Of a stretch of 45,500 bases of DNA, positions 1-8,918 are shown one piece after another. This DNA is from an uncultured Pseudomonadota bacterium (GTDB lineage: Bacteria > Myxococcota_A > Bradymonadia > Bradymonadales > GCA-2716585). Under the pieces are notes generated by a model that was not told where the DNA came from, did not search any database, and saw only the letters and a list, made by a program, of their open reading frames with translations. The first letter of the stretch is position 1. Each line of letters starts with the position of its first letter. Made by a program: the position numbers and the translations under genes. The stretch lies in the NCBI GenBank assembly GCA_937123825.1, contig CAKZKQ010000349.1:1-45500 (forward strand), given 5' to 3'.

Positions 1-1886
1 TGGGAACCCACCGCGGGATAATCGTACTGGGACAACAGTTCGTAGGCGCGGCGGTAGCTCTTGCGCGGGAAGTGGTCGACCTCGATGATCATGCCGCGCC
101 TCATCATCTGCAGCATCAGGAATTCGCCCAGGTCTGTAAGACCGTGTTTCTGGCAGTACTCGCCCTCCAGCGCACCGCCGCTCAACAGGGAGATGAGCGG
201 CAACAGGGTCCCGATCGGGTTGGCGTCGAAGTCACTCATGTCGAAGGGCGGCGGCGAGTCGAATTCGTCGCGCGGCTGGTTCAGCGCCGCGTAGTTCAGG
301 CCCCCGGTATCAAAGCCTCCCGGGAAGCCCAGGAATTCCTCCGGGCAAAGTTCGAAGTTGGAATAGTGGCCGGTGTGGCTGAAGTTACCGACGTCGCTCA
401 CCCGCCTGTCGCCGTCGCCCGCGGAAAAGGCGATGTCGTACTTGTGCACCGGGAACAGCACGCGCACGCCGCGCTCGTGGTAGTCATCCAGGCGCGCCAG
501 CACATCCGCCTCGGTGCACTTGGCAAACCCGCCGAACGGCACCAGGAAGCAATCGAAAAGGTCGGAGGTTTCGATACCCAGCACCACCGCCAGCTTGCCG
601 TCGAGAATCACATCCCGCGCCTCCTCGGGGCTGAAGACAATGCGAAACCACCCCTGCCCGGGACCGCCGGACTGCGCGTCGATGTAGCGCTCCATCCGGC
701 GCACCTCTTCAAGCTGACGGTCGATGTTGAGCATGTCCTCACAGCCGTAGCGGGTCGGCTGAAAACCGGTGTCGGCCATCAGCGCGCACAGCGCCTCGTT
801 GCTGACGGCGTGCTGCACCATCAAACGCAGCCCACCCATCCAGGCCCGCTCCAGCCAGCGATAATACTGGGTCTGGTGCGTCGAGCTGTCCTGGGACGGC
901 CAGTCCGAGAACGTCGGCCAACCATCGGTGTCGTGGTTGGGCTCGGGGACCAAACCGGTGCTCAGCAGACTGATGAGGGTGTCCGCATCAAGGCTCCGAC
1001 GACCAACGTTGCCAAAGCCGAGCATGTCCGCCCGACCATCCTCACCGTGGAAGGGCTCACAACTCCCCATGGCGTGCTCCACACCCAGGCGGTGAAACGG
1101 CGCGCCGTGGAAGACGCCGCCGCCCCCAAAGCCAAAGTTGCTCAGGATGTGGGAGTGGGTGTCCACAAAACCAAACAAGTCGCCGTCGTCGTAGGTCGTC
1201 CGCTGCACCTGCCCGGTGGCGTCCAAAGTCATCTCGGGGTGTTCGGCGCAGCCCTCGACAGGCTCAAGCTCAACATGGGCGGCGCGGCTGACACGATCGA
1301 CCAACCCTTGCGGCCCCATCAAGCGCTCGCTGCGGCGGCTGCGCAGTTGGTAGCGCGGCGACACACGCTGGGAAAACTCCAGGTGCCACTCCGCACCCGA
1401 AATGTAGGTGTCATCGACGTTGTAAACATCGGACTCCAGGCTCTCCAGACGCAGCAGCGGCCCCTCTTCGGCCACCAGATAGCCGCCGTCCTGGTCATAA
1501 AAGAGGTACGTGCCCAGATCCGAGGCTTTGACATAAAACCGCGCCGCCTGTGCAGGCTCGGCGGCGTCAAAGCCATAACCCTCACCGCCGCTGCTCAGCC
1601 AACGGCGCTCGCCGTCGATCTCAGCACCAAGCGCCACGCACCCACCGGCAAAGTCGTAGATGACCTCCTCGGGCGGGTGGTCCAGGTCCAGGTCAATGTC
1701 CTCTTCTTCCTCGGGCACATCCGGCGCCACGTCCTGCGGGCCTGTGTCCTCACCAGGACCCACGTCCGCGTCGTCGTCCATGGCAGCATCCGGCTCCGAC
1801 ACGCCATTGCCGCCCCCAGCACCATCCCCGCATCCAACGCACGCAATCACCGCGCTCGCCATCGCCCACACAAGATACCGACGCAT
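1..1886 (-). CDS. M19 membrane-dipeptidase-like metallohydrolase lipoprotein (3' truncated by window edge)
   Basis: Reads from an ATG at 1886 off the left edge; at least 628 codons are visible. The first ~19 residues are a lipoprotein signal (Cys16 or Cys19) and are followed by an Asp/Glu-rich linker to about residue 70. A ~160-residue N-terminal domain of unknown type precedes the catalytic part. That part carries DTHSH (242-246), KLAVVLGIETS with a conserved Glu (about residue 430), a segment starting YHERGVRVLFPVHKYD, and near the edge GLTDLGEFLMLQMMRRGMIIEVDHF. These match, in order, the D/HxH, GIEGG, GVRxxxLTH and GMLIDxSH blocks of renal/membrane dipeptidases (peptidase family M19, amidohydrolase superfamily). 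The His-for-Asp pattern and long insertions make it divergent, so a dipeptidase substrate is not proven. It probably acts on the outer membrane or periplasmic face. The Shine-Dalgarno (gaggtcgag) is weak. Confidence 0.75.
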   Translation of the reverse strand, partial: MRRYLVWAMASAVIACVGCGDGAGGGNGVSEPDAAMDDDADVGPGEDTGPQDVAPDVPEEEEDIDLDLDHPPEEVIYDFAGGCVALGAEIDGERRWLSSGGEGYGFDAAEPAQAARFYVKASDLGTYLFYDQDGGYLVAEEGPLLRLESLESDVYNVDDTYISGAEWHLEFSQRVSPRYQLRSRRSERLMGPQGLVDRVSRAAHVELEPVEGCAEHPEMTLDATGQVQRTTYDDGDLFGFVDTHSHILSNFGFGGGGVFHGAPFHRLGVEHAMGSCEPFHGEDGRADMLGFGNVGRRSLDADTLISLLSTGLVPEPNHDTDGWPTFSDWPSQDSSTHQTQYYRWLERAWMGGLRLMVQHAVSNEALCALMADTGFQPTRYGCEDMLNIDRQLEEVRRMERYIDAQSGGPGQGWFRIVFSPEEARDVILDGKLAVVLGIETSDLFDCFLVPFGGFAKCTEADVLARLDDYHERGVRVLFPVHKYDIAFSAGDGDRRVSDVGNFSHTGHYSNFELCPEEFLGFPGGFDTGGLNYAALNQPRDEFDSPPPFDMSDFDANPIGTLLPLISLLSGGALEGEYCQKHGLTDLGEFLMLQMMRRGMIIEVDHFPRKSYRRAYELLSQYDYPAVGS

Positions 1887-2186
1887 ACACTCGACCTCAG
1901 ACCACCAACGTCCATGCCCGGCCCCACATCACGCAAGACCACGGCGCCCCCATCCTCACAAAGATGCTTAGCGCCCCACAAGATGTGTGCGCCAGCCTCG
2001 GGGACTTGTCATCAACGGACGTTCGGGGCGAGGACCGCGTTGCGATCGAACCCCCGCTTTGGTGAATATTTTGTTGTTCAACAACAGACAGGGCCGAGTC
2101 AGTGTAGCCCGAGCGCGCAGCGATACCAACCCGCGCAAAGCAATCCTCAATGGGGGCTTAAGGACACCTGAAAAAAGCCCAGACAC
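1887..2186. other. 300-bp intergenic spacer upstream of the M19-like lipoprotein
   Basis: This spacer lies between the start of the M19-like lipoprotein gene and the 3' end of the oxidoreductase gene. Small reading frames here have no coding-like composition or ribosome binding site. It must hold the promoter of the lipoprotein gene. The only distinct signal is the palindrome at 2072-2086. Confidence 0.5.
2072..2086. promoter_or_regulatory. Perfect 15-bp palindrome, possible operator
   Basis: The site is TGTTGTT, a central C, then AACAACA, embedded in an A+T-rich patch (gaatattttg just to its left) in an otherwise GC-rich spacer. It lies about 185 bp upstream of the minus-strand lipoprotein start. 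The symmetry suggests a dimeric repressor site; the regulator is unknown. Confidence 0.3.
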
Positions 2187-3164
2187 TCAAGACAACACGG
2201 GCACAGTCACCACCACGCTGCCCAAAGTCTGCCCGGCTTCAACGCGCTCATGGGCCTGAGCGATCTCTTCAAGCCGGTAGGTTTGCTCGACCACAGGACG
2301 CAGCGCCCCGCGCTCGATCAACGCCCCGATCCCCTCCAAACTCTCGCGATCCCCCCCAGACACACCGATGATGACCCGCTGGCCACCCCAAAATGATGTC
2401 CACAACGCCTGTGAAATCAAACGCGCGTTGATGTGCAGCGACACAAACCGCCCCTTGGGACGCAGCGCCTGCTGGGCGTGCTCAAAGGCAATCACCCCTG
2501 TGGTGTCAAAGACCATGTCGTAGAGCACACCCTGGGACGCAAAGTCCGTGGTGGTGTAGTCCACGGTGTGGTGCGCCCCCAACTCCCTGGCCAGCGACGC
2601 GCGCTCGGCCCTGCACACCGCCGTCACCACCGCGCCCATCTGGCGAGCCATCTGCACCACCCAGCGCCCAACGCCGCCCGTACCGCCCACCACAAGCACG
2701 CGCTGCCCTTTGTCCACCGGCGCCAACCCCTTCAAAAAGGTCCAGGCCGTCAACGCCCCATAAGGCACCGCCGCCGCCTGCGCGTAGGTCAACCCCTCCG
2801 GCATCGGCGCCACCGCGCTGTCGGACTCCACCGCCAAAAACTCCGCGTGGGCGCCGTGCATCCCCAGCCCAAAGACATCCTGCCCGACCTCAAAGCCCTC
2901 CACATTGGCCCCGACCGCCACCACGCGCCCCGCAAAGGCCGTCCCAGGGACCGCGTGGCGAGGACGCAGCAACCCCGACATCAACCGCCCGGGCAACCAC
3001 GAGATCCCCGGAAAATCCGCCGAGCGCATCCGACGATCCCCCTGCGTGACGGGGCTGGCGTGAACCCGCACGAGCATCTGCGTGGCGCCGATGGACGGCT
3101 CGTGGATGCGCTCAACCTGAAGGACTCCGGGGGCGCCGTAGGCGCGATGAACAACCGCTTGCAT
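2187..3164 (-). CDS. Zinc-free MDR / quinone oxidoreductase-like NAD(P)H dehydrogenase
   Basis: A 325-residue medium-chain dehydrogenase/reductase of the quinone oxidoreductase type. It has the N-terminal GroES-like fold (MQAVVHRAYGAPGVLQVE), then a Rossmann domain with GGTGGVGRWVVQMARQMGA (the NAD(P)-binding Gly-rich loop). It lacks the Cys/His catalytic and structural zinc ligands of true alcohol dehydrogenases, as expected for QOR/enoyl-reductase-like members that reduce quinones or enones. The start at 3164 is chosen because AGGAG lies 8 bases upstream and the protein begins as the family normally does; a longer frame to 3260 lacks these. It is transcribed divergently from the LysR gene at 3349, so that regulator probably controls it. 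Confidence 0.88.
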   Translation of the reverse strand: MQAVVHRAYGAPGVLQVERIHEPSIGATQMLVRVHASPVTQGDRRMRSADFPGISWLPGRLMSGLLRPRHAVPGTAFAGRVVAVGANVEGFEVGQDVFGLGMHGAHAEFLAVESDSAVAPMPEGLTYAQAAAVPYGALTAWTFLKGLAPVDKGQRVLVVGGTGGVGRWVVQMARQMGAVVTAVCRAERASLARELGAHHTVDYTTTDFASQGVLYDMVFDTTGVIAFEHAQQALRPKGRFVSLHINARLISQALWTSFWGGQRVIIGVSGGDRESLEGIGALIERGALRPVVEQTYRLEEIAQAHERVEAGQTLGSVVVTVPVLS

Positions 3165-3322
3165 GGCATGACTCCTGATGAAGGCCGTCCCAAACGACCC
3201 CACTTTGCAAAGGCCCGGTCCTCTTTGACCGACCCTTCTGGACTTCAATCTCCAAGCCACAACCGCTGTAACTTGATGAAAAGAAGTCTATCCATGCATT
3301 GGCGTTTTAAACATTGACAAAA

Positions 3323-3343
3323 TATGCAGAAAATCTATGCATA
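3323..3343. promoter_or_regulatory. LysR-type operator (TATGCA-N9-TGCATA) with overlapping promoter elements
   Basis: A perfect inverted repeat TATGCA (3323-3328), 9 bases, TGCATA (3338-3343) fits the T-N11-A rule for LysR binding sites. It sits in the divergent region between the oxidoreductase and the LysR gene and spans the first possible LysR start codon (3337). A TTGACA box lies at 3314-3319, with TATGCA 16 bases further on. A further ATGCAT lies at 3295-3300. This suggests autoregulation by the adjacent LysR protein; inferred, not shown. Confidence 0.5.
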
Positions 3344-3348
3344 AATGT

Positions 3349-4245
3349 ATGAATCAACGCACCACAGACTTTGACTGGAACCACGCCCGAGCCTTTCTGG
3401 CCACCGCCCAAAGCGGCTCGTTCTCGGCAGCAGCGCGCTTGCTGGGCATGACACAGCCCACCGTCGGGCGTCAGGTCGCGGCGCTGGAGCAAGAGTTGGG
3501 GGTGGTGCTCTTTGAACGCGTGGGGCGCGGCCTGGAGCTGACCCCCACGGGGGTGGATCTGCTCGAACACGTCCGGGCCATGTCCGAGGCCGCCGAGCGC
3601 GTCTCAATGGTCGCCGCCGGGCGCTCCCTCTCCCTCGACGGAAAGATCTGCATCACCGCCAGCGAGGTCATCTCGGCCCACATCCTGCCGCCCATCGTGG
3701 GGCGCCTTAGAACCCTCCACCCCGGCATCGAGATCGAGTTGCTGGCCACCAACACCCCCAGCGACCTGCGCCGCCGCGAGGCCGACATCGCCGTGCGCAG
3801 CTTTCGACCCACCACCCCAGGGCTCTTTGCGCGCAAGGTCCGTCAGGACAACGTCCGACTCTACGCCTCCCCCGACTACCTCAAACGCATCGGCGACCCC
3901 AAAGAACCCCGCGACCTGACCAAAGCCGAAAGCAACGGCATTGACCGCACCGACGCCCTGCGCAAAGGCCTCCAGGCGCTGGGGCTGGAGTTGACCCTGG
4001 CCAACTTCCCCATCATCACCCTCAACCACCTGGTGCATTGGGAGCTGGTCAAGGCGGGCTCGGGGATCGGCATCATCATGGAAGAGATCGGCGACGCCGA
4101 ACCCCGCGTCATCCGTGCCCTCCCCCAGCTCGCCCCCATCACCATCCCCATGTGGCTGACCTGCCACAGCGAACTCCACACCAGCCGACGCGTCCGCGTC
4201 GTCTTCGACCTCCTGACCCAAATGCTCACCCGCAAACAACATTGA
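3349..4245 (+). CDS. LysR-family transcriptional regulator
   Basis: A 298-residue LysR-type regulator. The N-terminal winged helix-turn-helix is clear (FDWNHARAFLATAQSGSF, then the recognition helix region around MTQPTVGRQVAALE), and a type 2 periplasmic-binding-protein-like effector domain follows (residues ~90-290). Two in-frame ATGs exist (3337 and 3349) and neither has a Shine-Dalgarno. I chose 3349 because the family usually starts 5-10 residues before the DW motif and because a palindromic operator covers 3337. Divergent transcription from the quinone-oxidoreductase-like gene, with a 185-bp shared spacer, is the classic arrangement for a LysR protein controlling its neighbour. The inducer cannot be read from sequence. 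Confidence 0.92.
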   Translation: MNQRTTDFDWNHARAFLATAQSGSFSAAARLLGMTQPTVGRQVAALEQELGVVLFERVGRGLELTPTGVDLLEHVRAMSEAAERVSMVAAGRSLSLDGKICITASEVISAHILPPIVGRLRTLHPGIEIELLATNTPSDLRRREADIAVRSFRPTTPGLFARKVRQDNVRLYASPDYLKRIGDPKEPRDLTKAESNGIDRTDALRKGLQALGLELTLANFPIITLNHLVHWELVKAGSGIGIIMEEIGDAEPRVIRALPQLAPITIPMWLTCHSELHTSRRVRVVFDLLTQMLTRKQH

Positions 4246-4380
4246 CCATCTTACTCGGCACCCCCAAAGGGGCACCTTCGCAGCGGTACGCGCTCTCCCA
4301 CAAAAATCTGCTTAACCAAATCCCTCACACAAAAGTCATCACTCCGAGCACGATAGAAATAGAGATTGGAGTGTTGATAG

Positions 4381-6090
4381 ATGCACAAACGACTGACCCC
4401 ATGGCTCCTTGCAGGACTCTGCTGCGCCCTGACCATTGGCTGCGACTCCGACCCCGCAAGCTCGCCGCAGGACCTTCCAGAAGAGATGGATGCTGGCAAC
4501 AACGACCAGCCAGACGCCATGGACGACGCCTCGACCGAAGACGAAGCGCCCAACGACCCACAAGACGCTGAAGACCAACCCGAAGAAGAAGATCTGGTCC
4601 GCGTGGAAGGCGGACTGGTCCGGGGAGAGGTCGAGCAGGACGTGGTCTCTTTCAAAGGCGTGCCGTTTGCCGCGCCGCCACTGGGGGACCTGCGCTGGAG
4701 ACCACCCAGCCCGGTGGAACCCTGGGAAGGTGAGTTGGCGGCGACGGACTGGCCGCCAAAGTGCGCGCAACTCGATCTGGCCAACGGAAGCTTTCAAGGA
4801 CAGGAAGACTGCCTCTACCTCAACGTCTGGAGCCCGGTCGGGGCCGCAGACGCCCCGGTGATCATCTTCATCCACGGCGGGGGCAACATGTTCGGCTCCA
4901 CCTCTGAGGAGGGCTCGGGGGTCTTTACCTACGAGGGCTTGAAGCTGGCCCGTGCCACGGGCGCCGTGGTCGTGACGCTCCAATACAGAGTCAACATCAT
5001 GGGCTACCTGGGCCACCCCTCCTTTGATGATGAGGTCGGTGATGGGGTCGCCTCGGCCAACTGGGGTTTGCGCGACCAAATCGCGGCCTTGCAGTGGGTG
5101 CAGGACAACATCGGCGCCTTTGGCGGCGCTCCAGACCGGACGCTCCTCTTTGGAGAATCCGGCGGCGCTGGCAGCGTGTGCGGATTGGTCGGCTCGCCTG
5201 CGGCGGCGGGGCTCTTTGGCTCGGCGCTGATGCAATCGGGGGGCTGCGGCGGCAAAACTCTGGTCAACATCCACGCCTGGACCCAAGAGGTCGCCGAGGC
5301 CGTGGGCTGCCCGGAGGACGACAACATGGTCCAATGCCTGCGCCAAGCGCCGGTGGAGGACCTGGTGGAAGCCTCAAGCGCCAACCGCAACACCAACGCA
5401 GGCATCGCGCTCAACCCCGCTGGCCCGACCATCGACGGGACGCTGCTGCCCCGCAGCCCGCTGGGGATGATGTTGGAGGGGGAGCACAACCACGTGCCGC
5501 TGGTCTTTGGGAGCAACGCCCATGAGACGGCGTGGCCCTTCTTTGGCATCGTGGGCCAGGGACAACGCTGGGAGCAGGAGAGCTACGAGGCCCACGTGCG
5601 GCGCTTCTTTGGCTCGCGCGCCGACGCCATCCTGGAAGTCTACAATGTCGAAAGCGGGGACTTCCGAAACCACGCCGAAGCGCTGATCGCGCTGACGACC
5701 GACGCCCAGTTCACCTGCCCCAACCGCTTCTACGCCAGAGCCGCCGCAGCCACCCAGGACGCGCCGGTGTACCGCTACCTCTACAACCACGCGCTCAGCG
5801 GCGGCGCGGTGTCGCTCCTGGGGGCCTTTCACGGCCTAGAGTTGCTCTACAACTTCCAGCACATGGAAGATCTGGAGGGCTACGAGGCCACGGCCGAAGA
5901 CCTCAAAGTCCAGCAAGCCATGGCACAACTCTGGTTCAACCTGGCCGCCAACGGCGAGCCCGGCGCATTTGACGGGGTCCGCTGGCCCCAATACGACGCC
6001 GAGCGCGACACCTACCTGGAGATCGCCTCGCCGTTGGTCTCAGACGAGGGCCTGCGCACGCAGCGGTGCGACTTCTGGGACAGCCTTTGA
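4381..6090 (+). CDS. Type-B carboxylesterase lipoprotein
   Basis: A 569-residue exported esterase. Residues 1-20 are a signal peptide ending in LTIG-Cys21 (lipobox). A strongly acidic linker runs to ~70, then a carboxylesterase type-B (alpha/beta hydrolase, cholinesterase-like) domain fills the rest. Visible family marks: EDCLYLNVWSP; HGGG oxyanion hole; FGESGGAGS with nucleophile Ser260; Glu382 in SNAHETAWPF; His484 in AFHGLELLYNF. All three triad positions are present. It likely hydrolyses carboxyl esters outside the cytoplasm, anchored in the outer membrane. GGAG precedes the ATG at a usual distance. It faces, and nearly abuts (7 bp), the convergent gene ending at 6098. Substrate is unknown. 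Confidence 0.93.
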   Translation: MHKRLTPWLLAGLCCALTIGCDSDPASSPQDLPEEMDAGNNDQPDAMDDASTEDEAPNDPQDAEDQPEEEDLVRVEGGLVRGEVEQDVVSFKGVPFAAPPLGDLRWRPPSPVEPWEGELAATDWPPKCAQLDLANGSFQGQEDCLYLNVWSPVGAADAPVIIFIHGGGNMFGSTSEEGSGVFTYEGLKLARATGAVVVTLQYRVNIMGYLGHPSFDDEVGDGVASANWGLRDQIAALQWVQDNIGAFGGAPDRTLLFGESGGAGSVCGLVGSPAAAGLFGSALMQSGGCGGKTLVNIHAWTQEVAEAVGCPEDDNMVQCLRQAPVEDLVEASSANRNTNAGIALNPAGPTIDGTLLPRSPLGMMLEGEHNHVPLVFGSNAHETAWPFFGIVGQGQRWEQESYEAHVRRFFGSRADAILEVYNVESGDFRNHAEALIALTTDAQFTCPNRFYARAAAATQDAPVYRYLYNHALSGGAVSLLGAFHGLELLYNFQHMEDLEGYEATAEDLKVQQAMAQLWFNLAANGEPGAFDGVRWPQYDAERDTYLEIASPLVSDEGLRTQRCDFWDSL

Positions 6091-6097
6091 GTGAACC

Positions 6098-7141
6098 TCA
6101 ACTGCCCTCGGCGGCAGTGATCTCATCCAAAACGGCTTGAGCGCGCCCTCGAACGCCCGGCGCGGCGGCCTCCAGCAGCTCGCGGCTCAGTTGGGGATGC
6201 TCGACCAGAAACGCCTCGACCTCTTTGCGGGGCTTGTTGACGCGCTGCAAATCGATCGCCTCCACCAACAACCCCACCACCTCCGGGTCATGACCAAAGG
6301 CCGTCAGCGCCTCGCCCAGCGGATCCTTTTTGTTCCAAAAGAGCCCTTCGGCCCTCATCCGCTCGCACATCGCCCCGCAAATGGCCTCTCCATGAACGTC
6401 CACCGCCGAAGCCAGATAGGCGCGGCTGGCCTGAACGTAGGAATCTGCACGGATAAAGTCCTGCACGCGCTTGATGGGCGAAGCGGTGGCGATGAGCATG
6501 GCCTTGGTGTTGTTGCTGATGCGGTTTGGAGCGTTGTCGATCACCGACCAGGCACGCTCGGCGCGCGCGGCGTTTTCGGGGTCCAGAAAGGCAGCCACAA
6601 CGGCGAGCACGGGATCGTCCCAGATGGCCTCTTCCAGACGCGCGGGCAGCGCCAGCGGTGAGTCGACAAAGGCGGTGATGCCGCGCAGCTTTTGGATTTG
6701 GCGGTGCATGCGCTCTTCGGGTTCGTGGCCCGGAAAGCGGCGAATGAGCCACAGGCCTTCAAAGAGCGCCTCCAGGGCAAAGTCCAGACCCCGGGCCTGC
6801 ACCCACGAGGGGACCACCTTGTCGTGGACCATCTTCCCGACCCAGAACTGGGCGTAGCAGAAGAGCGCAAAGGCTTCGTCGGTGGGGGTGGAGGGCTCCT
6901 GCGTTTTCCAGCGCTCCAGAGCCTGACCCAATTGTTCTTGCTCGGGTGTGCCGGCGAGCTTGCCGGTGCGGCTGCGGTGATAGAACCCCTGAATCCGCAG
7001 GCGTTCATCGTTGAAGGTCGCCCGGAAGTCCTCCTGGGAGAGCGACATTTCTTTAAGGCGAGGCTTTTTGGGACGGTGAGGGCTTGAGTTTCTGGGCAGG
7101 ACCTTGCGCTTGAGCGACTTGGACCAGTAGAGCTGCGGCAT
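6098..7141 (-). CDS. Uncharacterised helical cytoplasmic protein
   Basis: A 347-residue protein that I do not recognise. It has no signal peptide or membrane segment. The N-terminus is basic (MPQLYWSKSLKRKV, then PHRPKKPRLKE), and the body looks almost entirely alpha-helical with many Ala/Glu/Arg. Segments such as ALEALFEGLWLIRRFPGHEPEERM and LRGITAFVDSP recall helical-repeat immunity or regulatory proteins, but no motif is decisive. GGAGGA lies 4-9 bases upstream of the ATG, and codon use is like its neighbours, so it is a real gene. It ends 7 bp from the convergent esterase gene. A separate APH-like gene lies upstream on the same strand (53-bp gap), so the two may be co-transcribed. Confidence 0.8.
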   Translation of the reverse strand: MPQLYWSKSLKRKVLPRNSSPHRPKKPRLKEMSLSQEDFRATFNDERLRIQGFYHRSRTGKLAGTPEQEQLGQALERWKTQEPSTPTDEAFALFCYAQFWVGKMVHDKVVPSWVQARGLDFALEALFEGLWLIRRFPGHEPEERMHRQIQKLRGITAFVDSPLALPARLEEAIWDDPVLAVVAAFLDPENAARAERAWSVIDNAPNRISNNTKAMLIATASPIKRVQDFIRADSYVQASRAYLASAVDVHGEAICGAMCERMRAEGLFWNKKDPLGEALTAFGHDPEVVGLLVEAIDLQRVNKPRKEVEAFLVEHPQLSRELLEAAAPGVRGRAQAVLDEITAAEGS

Positions 7142-7194
7142 TCATTCCTCCAGACAATTGGCTGTCATCCATCAACCAGACCCATGGGATGGGC

Positions 7195-8115
7195 TCACCA
7201 TGACACACTCTCTTTGACCACGACCATAGCGTCGGCCAGAAAGCGATGGCCCAGCGTCCTCATATGGGCCTCTTTTTCGGGCCCAAAACCCCAGTTGCCC
7301 AGCGACTTCAACGCCGCCGAGGCCACGTAAAGCTCCCACAACGCCAGCGCCGCCGCGTCGACCTGATGGCCTCGAATCCGTGTGTAACGCTCAGTGAACG
7401 ACGCCGCCGCCTCGGGGCCGTACTTCCACAGCAACTCCAGGCGACAGCCAGCCAGATCGGAGCGCGGATCGCCAAGCGCCGCGTCTTCCCAATCGATCAC
7501 CACCGCCAACTTGCCGTCTTGCCACAGCACGTTGCCGGGCCAGAAGTCCCCGTGCAGAATCGACGGCGCCGACGGCCACTGCCAGGACAACCGCCCTTCT
7601 TCAAGCGCCCGGCGCAGCGGCGCATAAACGGGGTCCTGGGGCAAATAACGGGGCAACTCGGTCAGCGGCTCAGTCCGCCGTGGCAGCGCAGGCAACGGCA
7701 GCGCATCGGGTTTGAGAGCGTGGAGACGAGCGAGGAAGCGGGCCATTTGCTCCAACGCCCCATCCAGGCCATCGGGCACCACCTCGGCGTCGCCCTCCAC
7801 AAAGCCCAAGACCACAAAGGGCCCAGGCAGAAGCTCGCCGTTGGCCTCCAGACGCAGCGCGGCGGGCACAGGCAAACCGGTGGACGCCAGCGCCTTCAAG
7901 AGCCCGTACTCAAGCTCGACCAACGAGGCCTCCGAGGGCTTCCAGGCGTGGTTTTGGTGGCGCCGGACCACCACACGGCGAACGCTGCCGTCGGGCGCGG
8001 TCATCTCCAGCGCTTGCACGTCGGCCGACACGCCGCCTTTGAGCGGCCACCGTCTTAGAAAGCGGCCTCCAAGGCGTCTGGTCAGTTCTTTGTAGGGTGC
8101 ATCGGGCGACTCCAT
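7195..8115 (-). CDS. Aminoglycoside phosphotransferase (APH)/choline-kinase-like protein
   Basis: A 306-residue member of the APH protein-kinase-like superfamily. The kinase signature SILHGDFWPGNVLW (Brenner motif, catalytic Asp) and the following VIDWEDAALGDPRSDLA (metal-binding Asp, DFG equivalent) are intact. The N-terminal lobe has a typical strand-rich start, RRVVVRRHQNHAWKPSE. Such proteins phosphorylate small hydroxylated or amino compounds or acyl carriers; a resistance role is not implied. The start at 8115 is chosen over an upstream ATG because AGGAG lies directly before it and the sequence upstream of it is not family-like. It probably forms a unit with the downstream helical protein. 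Confidence 0.88.
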   Translation of the reverse strand: MESPDAPYKELTRRLGGRFLRRWPLKGGVSADVQALEMTAPDGSVRRVVVRRHQNHAWKPSEASLVELEYGLLKALASTGLPVPAALRLEANGELLPGPFVVLGFVEGDAEVVPDGLDGALEQMARFLARLHALKPDALPLPALPRRTEPLTELPRYLPQDPVYAPLRRALEEGRLSWQWPSAPSILHGDFWPGNVLWQDGKLAVVIDWEDAALGDPRSDLAGCRLELLWKYGPEAAASFTERYTRIRGHQVDAAALALWELYVASAALKSLGNWGFGPEKEAHMRTLGHRFLADAMVVVKESVSW

Positions 8116-8295
8116 GCTTCTCCTGCGTGCTTCAGGGCGTGTTTGCAAAATCTCCCATCGACATGCGGCCCGATGACAACGATCCCGTCGTCATCGATGC
8201 TCAACGGGTCAAAGGACCCGCCTGCGCTCGCCTCCTCGGCCTCGATGCCATCGGCCTCGCCTGTCTCGGTCCCATTTTGCAGACACGCCCTGGTA

Positions 8296-8679
8296 TCAGC
8301 GCTGATTTTGGGGCAAACCGTCGTTGATGGTGTAGTAGTCGCCCTTTTGGGAGACAAAAATGTGCATGCCCAGGCCCACGCCGGTGGGCTGATCCAAAGC
8401 GCCCATGGCCACCGCGATGGTGTCGTGATGGATGGGATCCCAAAAGAGGTTGCTGCCGCACACCGAACAGAAGCCGCGGCGGACTTTGTCAGACGAGGCA
8501 AACCACGTCAGCTTGTCCTCCCCCTCGATGTGGATGGACTCGCTGGCCACATCGGTCGAGGCCCAAAAGTGCCCAGACTGCTTGCGGCAAGACTGGCAAT
8601 GGCAGGCGTCAGGGGGCCGCAAAGGCCCTTTGATTTCAAAACGCACCGCACCACAAAGGCACGACCCCTGGTGTTTCAT
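8296..8679 (-). CDS. GFA / CENP-V family zinc-binding protein
   Basis: A 127-residue member of the glutathione-dependent formaldehyde-activating enzyme (GFA, CENP-V) fold family. Zinc ligands are visible: CLCGAVRFE near the N-terminus, CHCQSCRKQSG around residues 30-40, and FCSVCGSNLFW near residue 80. Length is normal for the family. The start at 8679 is chosen because GGAGGTG lies 7 bases upstream; two upstream codons in frame are too close to it. Most such proteins are mis-annotated as formaldehyde-activating; the true role here is unknown. Just beyond its stop, the -1/+1 frame keeps coding-like codon use for ~60 codons (see findings). Confidence 0.9.
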   Translation of the reverse strand: MKHQGSCLCGAVRFEIKGPLRPPDACHCQSCRKQSGHFWASTDVASESIHIEGEDKLTWFASSDKVRRGFCSVCGSNLFWDPIHHDTIAVAMGALDQPTGVGLGMHIFVSQKGDYYTINDGLPQNQR

Positions 8680-8918
8680 CCCCATCACCTCCAACGCTGC
8701 GGGCGGACGCTTGCGCACCCCTTGTTAGCCCCGCCACGACAACCCCACGGTTGGGTCTTGGGACCGGATGGATTTTCCAGCACGCAAGCTGGTCATTGCC
8801 GGGCGCAGATGCAATCGTAGGTTTGACACAGTGGCCTAAAAACCATCGCCGCGCGCTCATCCCCACAGCACACAACCTCGGCGCAGACACCTTGTCCGCC
8901 CACCCAGGAGAAGAAACG

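Noticed and set aside
72..2171. 699-codon open frame on the plus strand
   Set aside because: It is the antisense shadow of the M19-like lipoprotein gene; its translation is Arg/His/Val-rich without motifs, while the minus strand gives a signal peptide and enzyme motifs.
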